From a candidate division NPL-UPA2 bacterium Unc8 (lineage in GTDB: Bacteria; NPL-UPA2), in contig NDHY01000007.1 in assembly GCA_003574845.1 (NCBI GenBank), positions 1-38,161 on the forward strand: a DNA stretch of 38,161 bases, given 5' to 3'. Below, piece after piece: positions 31,721-38,161 of the stretch; the stretch's first letter is position 1, and each line of letters begins with the position of its first letter. The notes beneath the pieces were generated by a model, which saw only the letters and a list, made by a program, of their open reading frames with translations, ran no database searches and was not told the origin of the DNA. The position numbers and the translations under genes are program-made.

Positions 31721-31987
31721 TCAACTGTTACGCTTGACTACAAATGGTAAGATGGCTAAAAACCGAGCTCTTTTAATGGCAAGCGATACTATTCTCTGAT
31801 GCTTGGCGCAGTTGCCAGAGATTTTTCGCGGCAGAATCTTTCCGCGCTCGGTAGTGTGATTTCTTAGATTCACAGCATCTTTAAAGCTGATTTCTTCTTT
31901 CCTCTCTTTACAGAAGTAGCATACTCGCCGACGCATTGGACGTTCTGATAAACTTCTTTTCCGTGTCTTTAATTTTCCTCCTCTCAC
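31721..31987 (-). CDS. rpsR: 30S ribosomal protein S18
   Basis: Small-subunit protein bS18, 88 residues from GTG 31987 (GTGA overlap with ssb; GAGGAGG at seven bases). The core contains RRVCYFCKERKEEISFKD, LRNHTTERGKILPRKISGNC and AKHQRIVSLAIKRARFLAIL. The cysteines in CYFC and GNC with His in AKHQ suggest the zinc-binding (C+) form of S18. Confidence 0.95.
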   Translation of the reverse strand: MRGGKLKTRKRSLSERPMRRRVCYFCKERKEEISFKDAVNLRNHTTERGKILPRKISGNCAKHQRIVSLAIKRARFLAILPFVVKRNS

Positions 31988-32409
31988 TCCTTTTCCTCCT
32001 CAGGGGAATACCCATCAGTTACTTCTTTTTCATCTCTCTCTATAGAGGGCTCCACTCTCTCGTCCTGCTCGTCTGGTTTTGCCCTGTCCAGAAACTGGAC
32101 ATTTCTTGCCACCACCTCTAATGCACTTCTCTTTTCTCCACTTTGCCCCTCCCATGAGCGATACTGAAGCCTGCCATCCACACAGACCTGACTCCCCTTG
32201 GCAAGGTATTGTTCACAGTTCTCAGCCTGCTTTCCCCAGACCACCACAGTGACATAGCAGACCTCTTTCTTCTTCTCGCCTTCGCGGGTTGTAAAGTCGT
32301 AATTGATGGCTAAGTTAAGATTGACTACTGCTGCTCCGGCAGGGGTATAGCGGAGTTCAATGTCCCGAGTCAGTCGTCCAATTAAAATTACTCTGTTTAA
32401 ATCAGCCAT
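31984..32409 (-). CDS. ssb: Single-stranded DNA-binding protein
   Basis: SSB with one OB fold, 141 residues from ATG 32409 (GGAGGAGG just upstream); a five-residue upstream extension is rejected. OB-fold landmarks are LNRVILIGRLTRDIELRYTP, VNLNLAINYDF, KEVCYVTVVVWGKQAENC and GSQVCVDGRLQYRSW. The C-terminus is acidic but ends SPEEEKE and lacks the DDDIPF-like tip that recruits SSB partners in most bacteria. It lies between rpsF and rpsR as usual. Confidence 0.95.
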   Translation of the reverse strand: MADLNRVILIGRLTRDIELRYTPAGAAVVNLNLAINYDFTTREGEKKKEVCYVTVVVWGKQAENCEQYLAKGSQVCVDGRLQYRSWEGQSGEKRSALEVVARNVQFLDRAKPDEQDERVEPSIERDEKEVTDGYSPEEEKE

Positions 32410-32445
32410 TTTCCTCCTCCTCAATGCACCAGTTTAAGAACTAAT

Positions 32446-32736
32446 TCAACCTTCATCTTTACAGAGAATTAAGTGCCTTAGAATTGAATCTTCAAGATTG
32501 TAAGATTTTTTTAGCTCAGCAATTGCCTTTGGTGGAGCATTAAAGTCTATTGAAAAGTAATACCCCTCTCTTCTCTTTTTAATCTCATAAGCAAGGCTTC
32601 TCTTCTCTAATTTTTCTTTCTTTTCTACCTTTCCTTTGTGCTTACTGATTATCTTCTCAATCTTGGCGATTGCAATTTCGGCTCCATCTTCTCCAGGCTC
32701 AGGGTCAATGATAAACACTCCTTCATATTCTTTCAC
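32446..32736 (-). CDS. rpsF: 30S ribosomal protein S6
   Basis: Small-subunit protein bS6, 96 residues. I choose GTG 32736, preceded by AAGGAG at six bases, giving MKEYEGVFIIDPEPGE, the typical S6 start; ATG 32751 would add five residues but has no ribosome-binding site. Other landmarks are KRSLAYEIKKRREGYYFSID and ILRHLILCKDEG. It is the first gene of the long minus-strand operon. Confidence 0.94.
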   Translation of the reverse strand: MKEYEGVFIIDPEPGEDGAEIAIAKIEKIISKHKGKVEKKEKLEKRSLAYEIKKRREGYYFSIDFNAPPKAIAELKKSYNLEDSILRHLILCKDEG

Positions 32737-32794
32737 TTTTCTCTCCTTCATTCATTTGTAATCCACTCAAATTCTCTTTATCAGGGGTAGAAGC

Positions 32795-32824
32795 AGTGTA
32801 TCAGAGAAAAAGAGAAGATGTCAA
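32795..32824 (-). promoter_or_regulatory. Sigma70-type promoter of the rpsF operon
   Basis: On the minus strand, TTGACA (32824-32819), an 18-bp spacer and TACACT (32800-32795, 4 of 6) lie about 60 bp before rpsF, in the 165-bp divergent gap with the SDR gene. Confidence 0.6.
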
Positions 32825-32901
32825 GGCAAAACGAGTTGCCTCACCAAAAATTCATATAGACAGTTTTCAATCTCTATGGTATTCTTATGCAGGTAATAAC
32901 A

Positions 32902-33654
32902 ATGGATTTTTCTCTGAAAAGTAAGGTGGCTCTGGTAACCGGCGGTAGCCGTGGTATTGGGAAAGCCGCTGCTCTGGGGCTTGCTCAGGCAGGAGCAGAT
33001 GTTGCTCTTGCCAGCCGAAAGCTTCCGGACCTGGAGAAGGTAGCCGAGGAGATAAAGGGGCTGGGCAAGAAGTCTCTGGCAGTAGCGGCGCATGTGGGTC
33101 GGCTGGAGGAGATAAATAATCTGGTCGATCGGGTCAAGGCAGAGTTTGGCCGGATTGATATCCTGGTGAACAATGCGGGCACCAACCCGGTCATGGACCC
33201 GGCGCTGGAGATAAGCGAGCGTGCCTGGGACTCCATTATGAACCTCAACTTAAAAGGATTGTTCTTTCTCAGCCAGGCAGTGGCCAGAGTGATGAAGGAG
33301 CGGGGCGGAGGCGCGATAATCAATGTTTCCTCGGTAGAGGGGATTACCCCAGGCATATTGCCGGTCTATGCCATAAGCAAAGCTGGAGTGATTATGGCGA
33401 CCAAGGTAATGGCGCGGGAATGGGCTAAATACAATATCCGGGTGAATGCAGTAGCCCCGGGACTGACCAGGACTGGCTTCAGTGTGGCTCTGTGGAGCAA
33501 CCCGGAGATCCTGGAGGTTGCTATGAGCAGAACTCCTATGCGGCGGATAGCCGAGCCTGAGGAGATGGTGGGGGCTATCATTTACCTGGCCTCCGATGCC
33601 TCCAGCTATGTAACCGGGCAGACCTTTGCCATAGATGGAGGTACTACTATATAA
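32902..33654 (+). CDS. SDR-family NAD(P)-dependent oxidoreductase
   Basis: Classical short-chain dehydrogenase of 250 residues from ATG 32902; ATG 32887 would add five. The cofactor motif is VTGGSRGIGKAAA, the NNAG motif is in ILVNNAGTNP, and the catalytic Ser-Tyr-Lys are in NVSSVEG and YAISKAG. The C-terminus YVTGQTFAIDGGTTI is typical of FabG-like members. The substrate is unknown; 3-oxoacyl or sugar/alcohol substrates are possible. It is GC-richer than its neighbours, with many CTG, GAG and CGG codons, which suggests acquisition from another genome. It is divergent from rpsF. Confidence 0.9.
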   Translation: MDFSLKSKVALVTGGSRGIGKAAALGLAQAGADVALASRKLPDLEKVAEEIKGLGKKSLAVAAHVGRLEEINNLVDRVKAEFGRIDILVNNAGTNPVMDPALEISERAWDSIMNLNLKGLFFLSQAVARVMKERGGGAIINVSSVEGITPGILPVYAISKAGVIMATKVMAREWAKYNIRVNAVAPGLTRTGFSVALWSNPEILEVAMSRTPMRRIAEPEEMVGAIIYLASDASSYVTGQTFAIDGGTTI

Positions 33655-33657
33655 AAG

Positions 33658-33689
33658 AAGGCACAGAGGCACAAAGGCACAAAGGCACA
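33658..33689. repeat. Octamer tract AAGGCACA/GAGGCACA x4
   Basis: Four 8-bp units: aaggcaca, gaggcaca, aaggcaca, aaggcaca, starting just after the SDR stop. It matches the octamer at 17801, which also lies just after a plus-strand stop codon. Confidence 0.85.
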
Positions 33690-33720
33690 AATAAAGACGT
33701 GGTATAAAAGCAGGTTTGAA

Positions 33721-33777
33721 GGTAGCCGCAACCTTTAGGTTGCGTTACTTCGGCGCAGGCTGAAGCCTGCGACTACC
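33721..33777. repeat. Cloverleaf-like double-hairpin palindromic element
   Basis: Two perfect 7-bp hairpins, cgcaacc/ggttgcg (33727-33744) and cgcaggc/gcctgcg (33754-33771), sit inside an outer ggtag/ctacc pairing (33721-33725 with 33773-33777). This is the build of a REP/BIME-type element. No transposase of the REP-associated type is in the window. Confidence 0.65.
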
Positions 33778-33816
33778 AAGAATAACGTGTTCACTGAATA
33801 CTTACGAGAGAGATGA

Positions 33817-33907
33817 AATTAGAAATTAGTAATTAGTGATTGGTGACCATTGACCATAGACCATTGACCATAGACTACAGACCATTGACCATAGATCATA
33901 GATGAAC
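33817..33907. repeat. Long heptamer tract, GACCATT/GACCATA family
   Basis: Thirteen units in register, from aattaga and aattagt twice through gattggt, then alternating gaccatt and gaccata, to gactaca, gatcata and gatgaac. It overlaps the last codons and TGA stop (33896-33898) of the radical SAM gene. Confidence 0.88.
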
Positions 33908-34876
33908 TAATTTCTTCGGTTGCAGAATGCTTTCCCGGAGTTCTGAGGGGGCATCAAGTACAAGATCTATTCTCTCCAGTATTTGCTTCTTGCCCTCTGG
34001 AAGTTTGCCATCAATGGGGAGATAGTTTGATATATGGTCACTAACAACTTCTGAGCTTACTTTTAGAAGTTCAATCAGCAATCTTTCCTCGCGCAATATT
34101 CCCTCGGGAGAGAGTGGTTTAAATTCTCCTTGTTCCATCATCTCTCCGAGAGGTGTGCATGGTAGCACTATTAGAGTGCGTATGCGGATGAAATCCGGGT
34201 CTATGGCATTGAGTACTTTAGCTGTTCCCTCGGCATGCTCCTTCCAGCGCTCTTCCCCGCCAAGTCCCAGGATGACATACTCCGAGAGGGATATTCCTGC
34301 CTTCTTAATCTTCCTGCCGGCTTCAATCATCTCCGCGGCCGTTGTGCCCTTATTGATATGCTGCAGAAGTTCATCATCCCCGGTTTCCAAGCCAAGGTGG
34401 AGTCGTGAAAGTCCTGCCTGCTGAAGCCTTTTCAGTTCACCTGATGTTTTCTTGAGAATCGTCTTGGCCCGGGCGTAACTGGTCACCCTTTCCAGTGCGG
34501 GAAATTCCTGATATAGAAACTCAATCACCTTTACCAGAGCATCGGTCTTCATAATAAGACTGTTAGCATCGCCGATAAAGGCGGTCTTGACCCCATCATT
34601 AGTAAGCCATGGTATGCCATTATGCACTGCCGCCTGTTCAATGTGGTTCTGATAACCGTTCTTGCCAGCCCACTCGATTATTTCCTGAGCCACAAACTTC
34701 ATGGCCAGTATATCCTGCTTGATGTCCTCTAACTGCCTTAGCTGAAACTTTTCCCGATTGTAGGGCAGGGCGTAACAGAAAGCACACTTGCTCCAGGGGC
34801 AATTTCTTGTTGCCCGAACCAACAGCGAGCGAGCTTCGTTAGGTGGTCTGATAGGGGTAAGTTCGTATCTGTTCAT
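33896..34876 (-). CDS. Radical SAM protein with CX4CX2C cluster motif
   Basis: Radical S-adenosylmethionine enzyme of 326 residues. The cluster motif is NCPWSKCAFCYA (Cys26, Cys31, Cys34), a CX4CX2C spacing in place of the common CX3CX2C. It resembles HemN/Elp3-type proteins in overall layout: SAM-site segment SRLHLGLETGDDELL, and EYVILGLGGEERWKEHAEG. No SPASM or auxiliary-cluster cysteine-rich tail is visible. The reaction is unknown. It lies 13 bp after tonB, so it is probably co-transcribed with exbB-exbD-tonB. The ATG has GGAG nine bases upstream. Confidence 0.85.
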   Translation of the reverse strand: MNRYELTPIRPPNEARSLLVRATRNCPWSKCAFCYALPYNREKFQLRQLEDIKQDILAMKFVAQEIIEWAGKNGYQNHIEQAAVHNGIPWLTNDGVKTAFIGDANSLIMKTDALVKVIEFLYQEFPALERVTSYARAKTILKKTSGELKRLQQAGLSRLHLGLETGDDELLQHINKGTTAAEMIEAGRKIKKAGISLSEYVILGLGGEERWKEHAEGTAKVLNAIDPDFIRIRTLIVLPCTPLGEMMEQGEFKPLSPEGILREERLLIELLKVSSEVVSDHISNYLPIDGKLPEGKKQILERIDLVLDAPSELRESILQPKKLVHL

Positions 34877-34889
34877 CTTGTTTGCTCCG

Positions 34890-35486
34890 TTAGGCAGGCT
34901 CTAACAGGGTAAAGATAATGGCTACCTCCATTGTGAGAGTAGAACGGTTGAACTTTTCTGGAATTGGCTTAAAAGGAGTAGCCCTGTTTACTACTGAGAC
35001 TGCTTCATTGTCAAGAATGTCAAATCCTGATGATTGAATAATTTTAACATCCCGTGCCTGACCATCAGACAAAACTATAAAGGAAAGATATACTGTTCCT
35101 TCAAATCTTTGCCTCTTCGCCCAATCAGGATATCTGAGATGAGATTCAATCTTTTGCTTTACCATATCCTGGTAACGCAACATTGCCTCATCAATAAGTT
35201 CACCGGTGTACTCGTGCATCATGGCATCAGTTACATCTTCACTGCCATTCTGGTGCTCTTGTGCTCTTGTGCTCTTGTGCTCTACCTTCGGTAGTTTTTT
35301 CTCTTCTCCTACTACATCTATCGCAGGCAGAAACGGTGGTATTTCTATCTCAATGTGAATAGATATTTTTTCGGGTTCCTCGGGTTGAGAGACACTTAAA
35401 TTAAATCCGGGTATTCCGAAAAATAGCAAGAGGTGTCCTGCTAAAGAAATAAAAAATGCTGTTTTTATTGTCTTATCTTCTCGCAT
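34890..35486 (-). CDS. tonB: TonB-family energy transducer
   Basis: Periplasm-spanning TonB-like protein of 198 residues linking the ExbBD proton motor to outer-membrane receptors. One N-terminal membrane anchor (about residues 9-28) is followed by a linker and a C-terminal TonB domain with YPDWAKRQRFEGTVYLSFIV and AVSVVNRATPFKPIP. The linker contains EHKSTRAQEHQ, encoded by four copies of an 8-bp repeat. It starts one base after the exbD stop. No TonB-dependent receptor is in the window. Confidence 0.9.
   Translation of the reverse strand: MREDKTIKTAFFISLAGHLLLFFGIPGFNLSVSQPEEPEKISIHIEIEIPPFLPAIDVVGEEKKLPKVEHKSTRAQEHQNGSEDVTDAMMHEYTGELIDEAMLRYQDMVKQKIESHLRYPDWAKRQRFEGTVYLSFIVLSDGQARDVKIIQSSGFDILDNEAVSVVNRATPFKPIPEKFNRSTLTMEVAIIFTLLEPA
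35253..35284. repeat. Intragenic octamer GTGCTCTT x4 in tonB
   Basis: Four tandem 8-bp units (the last with a final A) lie inside the tonB linker. Because 8 is not a multiple of 3, gain or loss of one unit would shift the frame ahead of the TonB C-terminal domain. Confidence 0.85.
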
Positions 35487-35487
35487 T

Positions 35488-35910
35488 TTACTGGTGCTCT
35501 ATGATACCCTGATGCACTATTTTAGTTGAAATCACCAGCTCTTCGGCATTTGCCTGTTTAGCAATATCCATTATTTTCACTGCTAAGCCAAGATTAATCT
35601 TCTCGTCAGCCTTTAGAATTACTGTCTTTTTGGAGCTGAGTTCTAATTTCTCTTCTAAAGAGTCTTTCAGTTCACTAATATCAATCCACTTATCATTAAG
35701 AAAAATTTCATTCTCCTTAGTTATAGATATGATTATGTCTTCTGCTTCTCGGGGCTCGGCAGCCTTTGCAGTAGGTAAGGTTATCTCTATGCCCGGCTGC
35801 ACTATGAAGTGAGCGGTAAGCATAAAGAAGATAAGGAGTAAGAAGACTATATCTATTAAAGGCGCAATATCCAAATGCATTCTTATCTTTTTTCTTTCTT
35901 CAAATTCCAT
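35488..35910 (-). CDS. exbD: ExbD-type biopolymer transport protein
   Basis: ExbD/TolR protein of 140 residues, the peptidoglycan-side partner of the ExbB channel. The single membrane helix carries the proton-path aspartate in HLDIAPLIDIVFLLLIFFML. The periplasmic domain contains KTVILKADEKINLGLAVKIM. ATG 35910 follows AGAGGA and overlaps the exbB end by 11 bp. Confidence 0.93.
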   Translation of the reverse strand: MEFEERKKIRMHLDIAPLIDIVFLLLIFFMLTAHFIVQPGIEITLPTAKAAEPREAEDIIISITKENEIFLNDKWIDISELKDSLEEKLELSSKKTVILKADEKINLGLAVKIMDIAKQANAEELVISTKIVHQGIIEHQ

Positions 35911-36562
35911 ATTCTACATCCTCTGGAGATTGTCCACTTTTTCTTTCCACATCTGGACTTTTAATTCTTAGCCACTCCATTAATGCCTCGGCGGCATCTT
36001 TCATCTGAGAAGAGAAATTATCTATTTTACCCTCAAAATAATGATAAAAGACAATTGTCGGAATAGCTACAGATAACCCGGCGGCAGTAGTCATCAATGC
36101 CTCCCAGATACCGCCGGCTAAAACTGAAGCATCAACCCTTCCGCCTAATTCCTGAATCTTCATAAAAGCTCTTATCATCCCGGTAACAGTACCCAAAAGT
36201 CCCAAAAGAGGTGAAATATGAGCAATAATCCCTAAGCCTCTTAAGTTTTTCTCCAATCTTCTTAACTCTCCTGAACCAGCCCTGGCGATTACTTTCTCTT
36301 TCTCTTCAGATGAGCGATCGCGTATATGAATCCCTATGGCTAAAATATGAGCAACCGGCCCAGGCAATCCTTCACACAGTTTTTCTGCTTCATGGAACTT
36401 ATCTTCTAATAACAATTTCTTTACCCGGGATAACAAATTTGGCAGATTACCCCTTAGCCGATGAAAATGATACAACCGTTCTAATGTGATAGTAATGGCT
36501 ATTACTGAGCATAAAAGAATTGGCCACATTAGAGGGCCACCTTTTAAGAAAAATTCAAGCAT
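35900..36562 (-). CDS. exbB: ExbB/TolQ-type proton channel protein
   Basis: MotA/TolQ/ExbB-family inner-membrane channel, 220 residues from ATG 36562 with GGAGG at five bases; ATG 36574 would add four. Three membrane helices are visible: near the N-terminus (GGPLMWPILLCSVIAITITL), at IAHISPLLGLLGTVTGMIRA and at EALMTTAAGLSVAIPTIVFY. The conserved LLGLLGTVTGMI and the Thr-rich third helix identify the family. It is the first gene of the exbB-exbD-tonB-radical SAM unit. Confidence 0.93.
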   Translation of the reverse strand: MLEFFLKGGPLMWPILLCSVIAITITLERLYHFHRLRGNLPNLLSRVKKLLLEDKFHEAEKLCEGLPGPVAHILAIGIHIRDRSSEEKEKVIARAGSGELRRLEKNLRGLGIIAHISPLLGLLGTVTGMIRAFMKIQELGGRVDASVLAGGIWEALMTTAAGLSVAIPTIVFYHYFEGKIDNFSSQMKDAAEALMEWLRIKSPDVERKSGQSPEDVEYGI

Positions 36563-36612
36563 AAAAACCTCCATTTTCTAATTTATTCTCTTAATACTTT
36601 GGAAATCTTCTA

Positions 36613-36642
36613 ATTATATCCATAATCAATTCTGCTCGTCAA
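36613..36642 (-). promoter_or_regulatory. Strong sigma70-type promoter of exbB operon
   Basis: On the minus strand, TTGACG (36642-36637), an 18-bp spacer and a perfect TATAAT (36618-36613) lie about 50 bp before the exbB start. This is the best promoter match in the window. The insertion element begins 30 bp upstream. Confidence 0.65.
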
Positions 36643-36718
36643 TTAGTACTAACAAATTGGTAATATAAAATAAAGTGTGTAAATTCAGGTTTGAAAAGGC
36701 TTGAGATAAGATAAAAAA

Positions 36719-36789
36719 GGGTGTACCTTTTCTCCCAGAAAGAAGGGTTGGGCAATAATGCTCGCCCAAAGGAGAAAGGAGGTACACCC
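36719..36789 (+). promoter_or_regulatory. Hairpin enclosing the transposase ribosome-binding site
   Basis: gggtgtacc (36719-36727) pairs with ggtacaccc (36781-36789), continuing with ttttctccc against ggagaaagg, and an inner stem ttgggc (36748-36753) with gcccaa (36764-36769). The AGGAGG at 36777-36782 is partly buried in the stem. This could reduce transposase translation from read-through transcripts, as known for other insertion sequences. Confidence 0.55.
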
Positions 36790-36790
36790 A

Positions 36791-38026
36791 ATGGAAATAG
36801 TGCAGAGTAGGCAACTAAGGCCTGAGGAAATATTAAAGGAATGGTGGGGAGAAATCAAGGAAAATCGTGAGGAGGATTTCTGGGTCAACACCAGGACATA
36901 TATGAAGCAGGCACTTAAGAGGTTGATGGAATCAACGATGAGAGGGGAAGTGGAAGCTTACACTCATTCTCGGTGGCATGAGAGAAATGAGAACAAGATA
37001 GACTACCGTAATGGGTTCCGATACCGACGTTTTCTCACTCATGAAGGACCTATTGAAGATTTAAAGGTGCCCCGATTAAGGAAGGGAAAATTCCAGACCA
37101 GGGTATTCAAGAACTACCAGGCGCGGCAGAAGGCAGTAGATCAGGCTATCAGAGATGTGTTTATCTGCGGGGTAAGCACCAGAAGAGTTGGAGAAGCCTT
37201 AAGTGCTCTTCTGGATGCTCCAGTAAGTGCTGGTACAGTATCTAATGTCACCAAGGCATTGGATAAGGAGGTTAAGAAGTTTCACCGGCAGAAATTAACT
37301 GATGAGTACCAATATCTAATTCTGGATGGGATACATCTGAAGATAAAAGGCGTTCTTAAAGGGAAGAAGAAAGTAATTTTAGTAGCTTATGGGATAACGG
37401 TGATGGGCCAACGCAGACTAATAGGATTCCGGGTAGTAGGGGTAGAATCTGAGGTCAAGTGGGAACAGTTTCTGACGGATCTCTACAACAGGGGATTAGA
37501 TGGTAAAGAGCTCAAATTAATCACCACCGATGGCTGTAAAGGGTTACATAAAGCCTTAGAGACAGTATATCCAGAAGTTCCTCGTCAGGCCTGCTGGGTG
37601 CACAAGTTAAGGAACGTATCTAACTATCTACCGAAGAAGTATCAGAAGGAGTGTACCAAAGAAGCAGGCAAGATTTATCTGGCAGATAATAAGAAAGAAG
37701 CCGTGAGAATTTACAAATCCTGGGCGAAGAAGTGGATAGAGATAAAGCCAGAGGCGGTAAGATGCATAGAGAGAGAATTAGATGAACTGTTAGCTTTCCT
37801 GGATTGTCCTAAAGAGCATAGAGTTAAGATAAGGACAACGAATGTAGTAGAGAGGTCTTTCCGAGAGGTAAGGCGACGGGTAAGAACCATGAATTGTTTC
37901 ACTAACCAGGCCAGTTGTGAGAGGATAATCTACTGTATCTTTAATCATCTGAATAATCACTGGGGAGCTCGGCTCCTAAAAGATTTCAATCAGTTTAAGA
38001 TTAATGGAGAAAGGTGCACTTTATGA
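36791..38026 (+). CDS. IS256-family (mutator type) transposase
   Basis: DDE transposase of 411 residues. I choose ATG 36791, eight bases after AAAGGAGGT; ATG 36758 would add eleven residues. The catalytic triad can be placed at Asp179 (YLILDGIHLK), Asp247 (LITTDGCKGL) and Glu354 (TTNVVERSFREVRRR), with the family C/H motif in RQACWVHKLRNV. The gene is full length with no frameshift, so it may be active. Confidence 0.95.
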   Translation: MEIVQSRQLRPEEILKEWWGEIKENREEDFWVNTRTYMKQALKRLMESTMRGEVEAYTHSRWHERNENKIDYRNGFRYRRFLTHEGPIEDLKVPRLRKGKFQTRVFKNYQARQKAVDQAIRDVFICGVSTRRVGEALSALLDAPVSAGTVSNVTKALDKEVKKFHRQKLTDEYQYLILDGIHLKIKGVLKGKKKVILVAYGITVMGQRRLIGFRVVGVESEVKWEQFLTDLYNRGLDGKELKLITTDGCKGLHKALETVYPEVPRQACWVHKLRNVSNYLPKKYQKECTKEAGKIYLADNKKEAVRIYKSWAKKWIEIKPEAVRCIERELDELLAFLDCPKEHRVKIRTTNVVERSFREVRRRVRTMNCFTNQASCERIIYCIFNHLNNHWGARLLKDFNQFKINGERCTL

Positions 38027-38039
38027 ATTTACACACTTT

Positions 38040-38161
38040 CCTTGACGTTACCGACAAAAATTTGTCAAAACAAATTTAAAATTAATTCAAAAATATAATC
38101 TTTATTAATAAAAAAAATTAAAAAAAATATAAATAAAAAAATTATATCATTGAATTATAAA
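38040..38161. other. Very AT-rich non-coding end of window
   Basis: No gene is seen. A 21-bp stretch at 38062-38082 is the exact reverse complement of 11960-11980 upstream of the MNT gene. From 38083 on the sequence is almost only A and T, unlike the rest of the window. Confidence 0.6.

Larger units (their letters stand above)
36672..38039 (+). mobile_element. IS256-family insertion sequence, 1368 bp
   Basis: A single mutator-type transposase gene lies between perfect 16-bp terminal inverted repeats (36672-36687, aaagtgtgtaaattca; 38024-38039, its complement). Size and layout fit the family. No direct target repeat of 8-9 bp is seen: the left flank reads atataaaat and the right flank cttgacgtt. 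The element may thus have recombined or the ends decayed outside the repeats. Confidence 0.9.

Noticed and set aside
36758..36790. Upstream start of the transposase
   Set aside because: The ATG at 36758 lies in the hairpin loop without a ribosome-binding site, whereas ATG 36791 follows AAAGGAGGT.

Overview
The window comes from an uncultivated diderm bacterium of moderate-to-low GC content (about 42-44% by eye) that uses the standard genetic code. TonB/ExbB/ExbD, a two-PDZ RseP protease and the DXR (non-mevalonate) isoprenoid route point to a Gram-negative envelope. The gene order and palindrome/heptamer-rich gaps remind me of Omnitrophota or neighbouring candidate phyla, but that placement is an impression and has not been tested. 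No rRNA, tRNA, CRISPR array or prophage was seen.

Layout. (1) 1-11801, plus strand: a dense housekeeping block of xerC-type recombinase, enoyl-CoA hydratase, hslV, hslU, rpsB, tsf, pyrH, frr, uppS, dxr, rseP and ligA, many with 1-4 bp overlaps and GTG/TTG starts. It covers regulated proteolysis, translation elongation and recycling, UMP phosphorylation, undecaprenyl-PP and MEP-pathway synthesis, intramembrane proteolysis and DNA ligation. (2) 11802-17789, plus strand: an accessory block with an MNT/HEPN toxin-antitoxin pair, then an overlapping three-gene carbohydrate cassette (exported YdjC/ChbG-like deacetylase, GH38 alpha-mannosidase, phosphohexomutase). (3) 17790-18427: a gene-poor convergent junction holding octamer and heptamer repeats, a palindrome and a start-less reading-frame fragment. 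(4) 18428-32736, minus strand: one long run reading rpsF, ssb, rpsR, rplI, dnaB, radA, PIN-TRAM, alr, ilvB, ilvN, ilvC, leuA, a 40-residue small protein, a homocitrate/Re-citrate synthase-like gene and purA. A good promoter lies upstream of rpsF; an 11-bp hairpin with a short T-run lies just before the homocitrate synthase-like gene. (5) 32887-33654, plus strand: a divergent, GC-richer SDR dehydrogenase. (6) 33896-36562, minus strand: exbB, exbD, tonB and a radical SAM gene behind a strong sigma70-type promoter. (7) 36672-38039: an IS256-family element with perfect 16-bp terminal inverted repeats, followed by very AT-rich sequence to the window end.

The most unusual feature is a family of non-coding tracts built from degenerate 7-bp units (at 1, 107, 12735, 17841, 19705, 23929, 29781, 31663 and 33817), with a separate 8-bp class at 17801 and 33658. 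They sit between genes, including inside the long minus-strand operon, and in several places run into coding ends and supply the last codons or the stop. A four-copy octamer lies inside the tonB linker and could make that gene phase-variable. Other points of interest are the small basic protein with a perfect Shine-Dalgarno sequence, a ketol-acid reductoisomerase whose cofactor loop suggests NADH preference, an SSB without the usual C-terminal tip, and a transposase ribosome-binding site buried in a hairpin.
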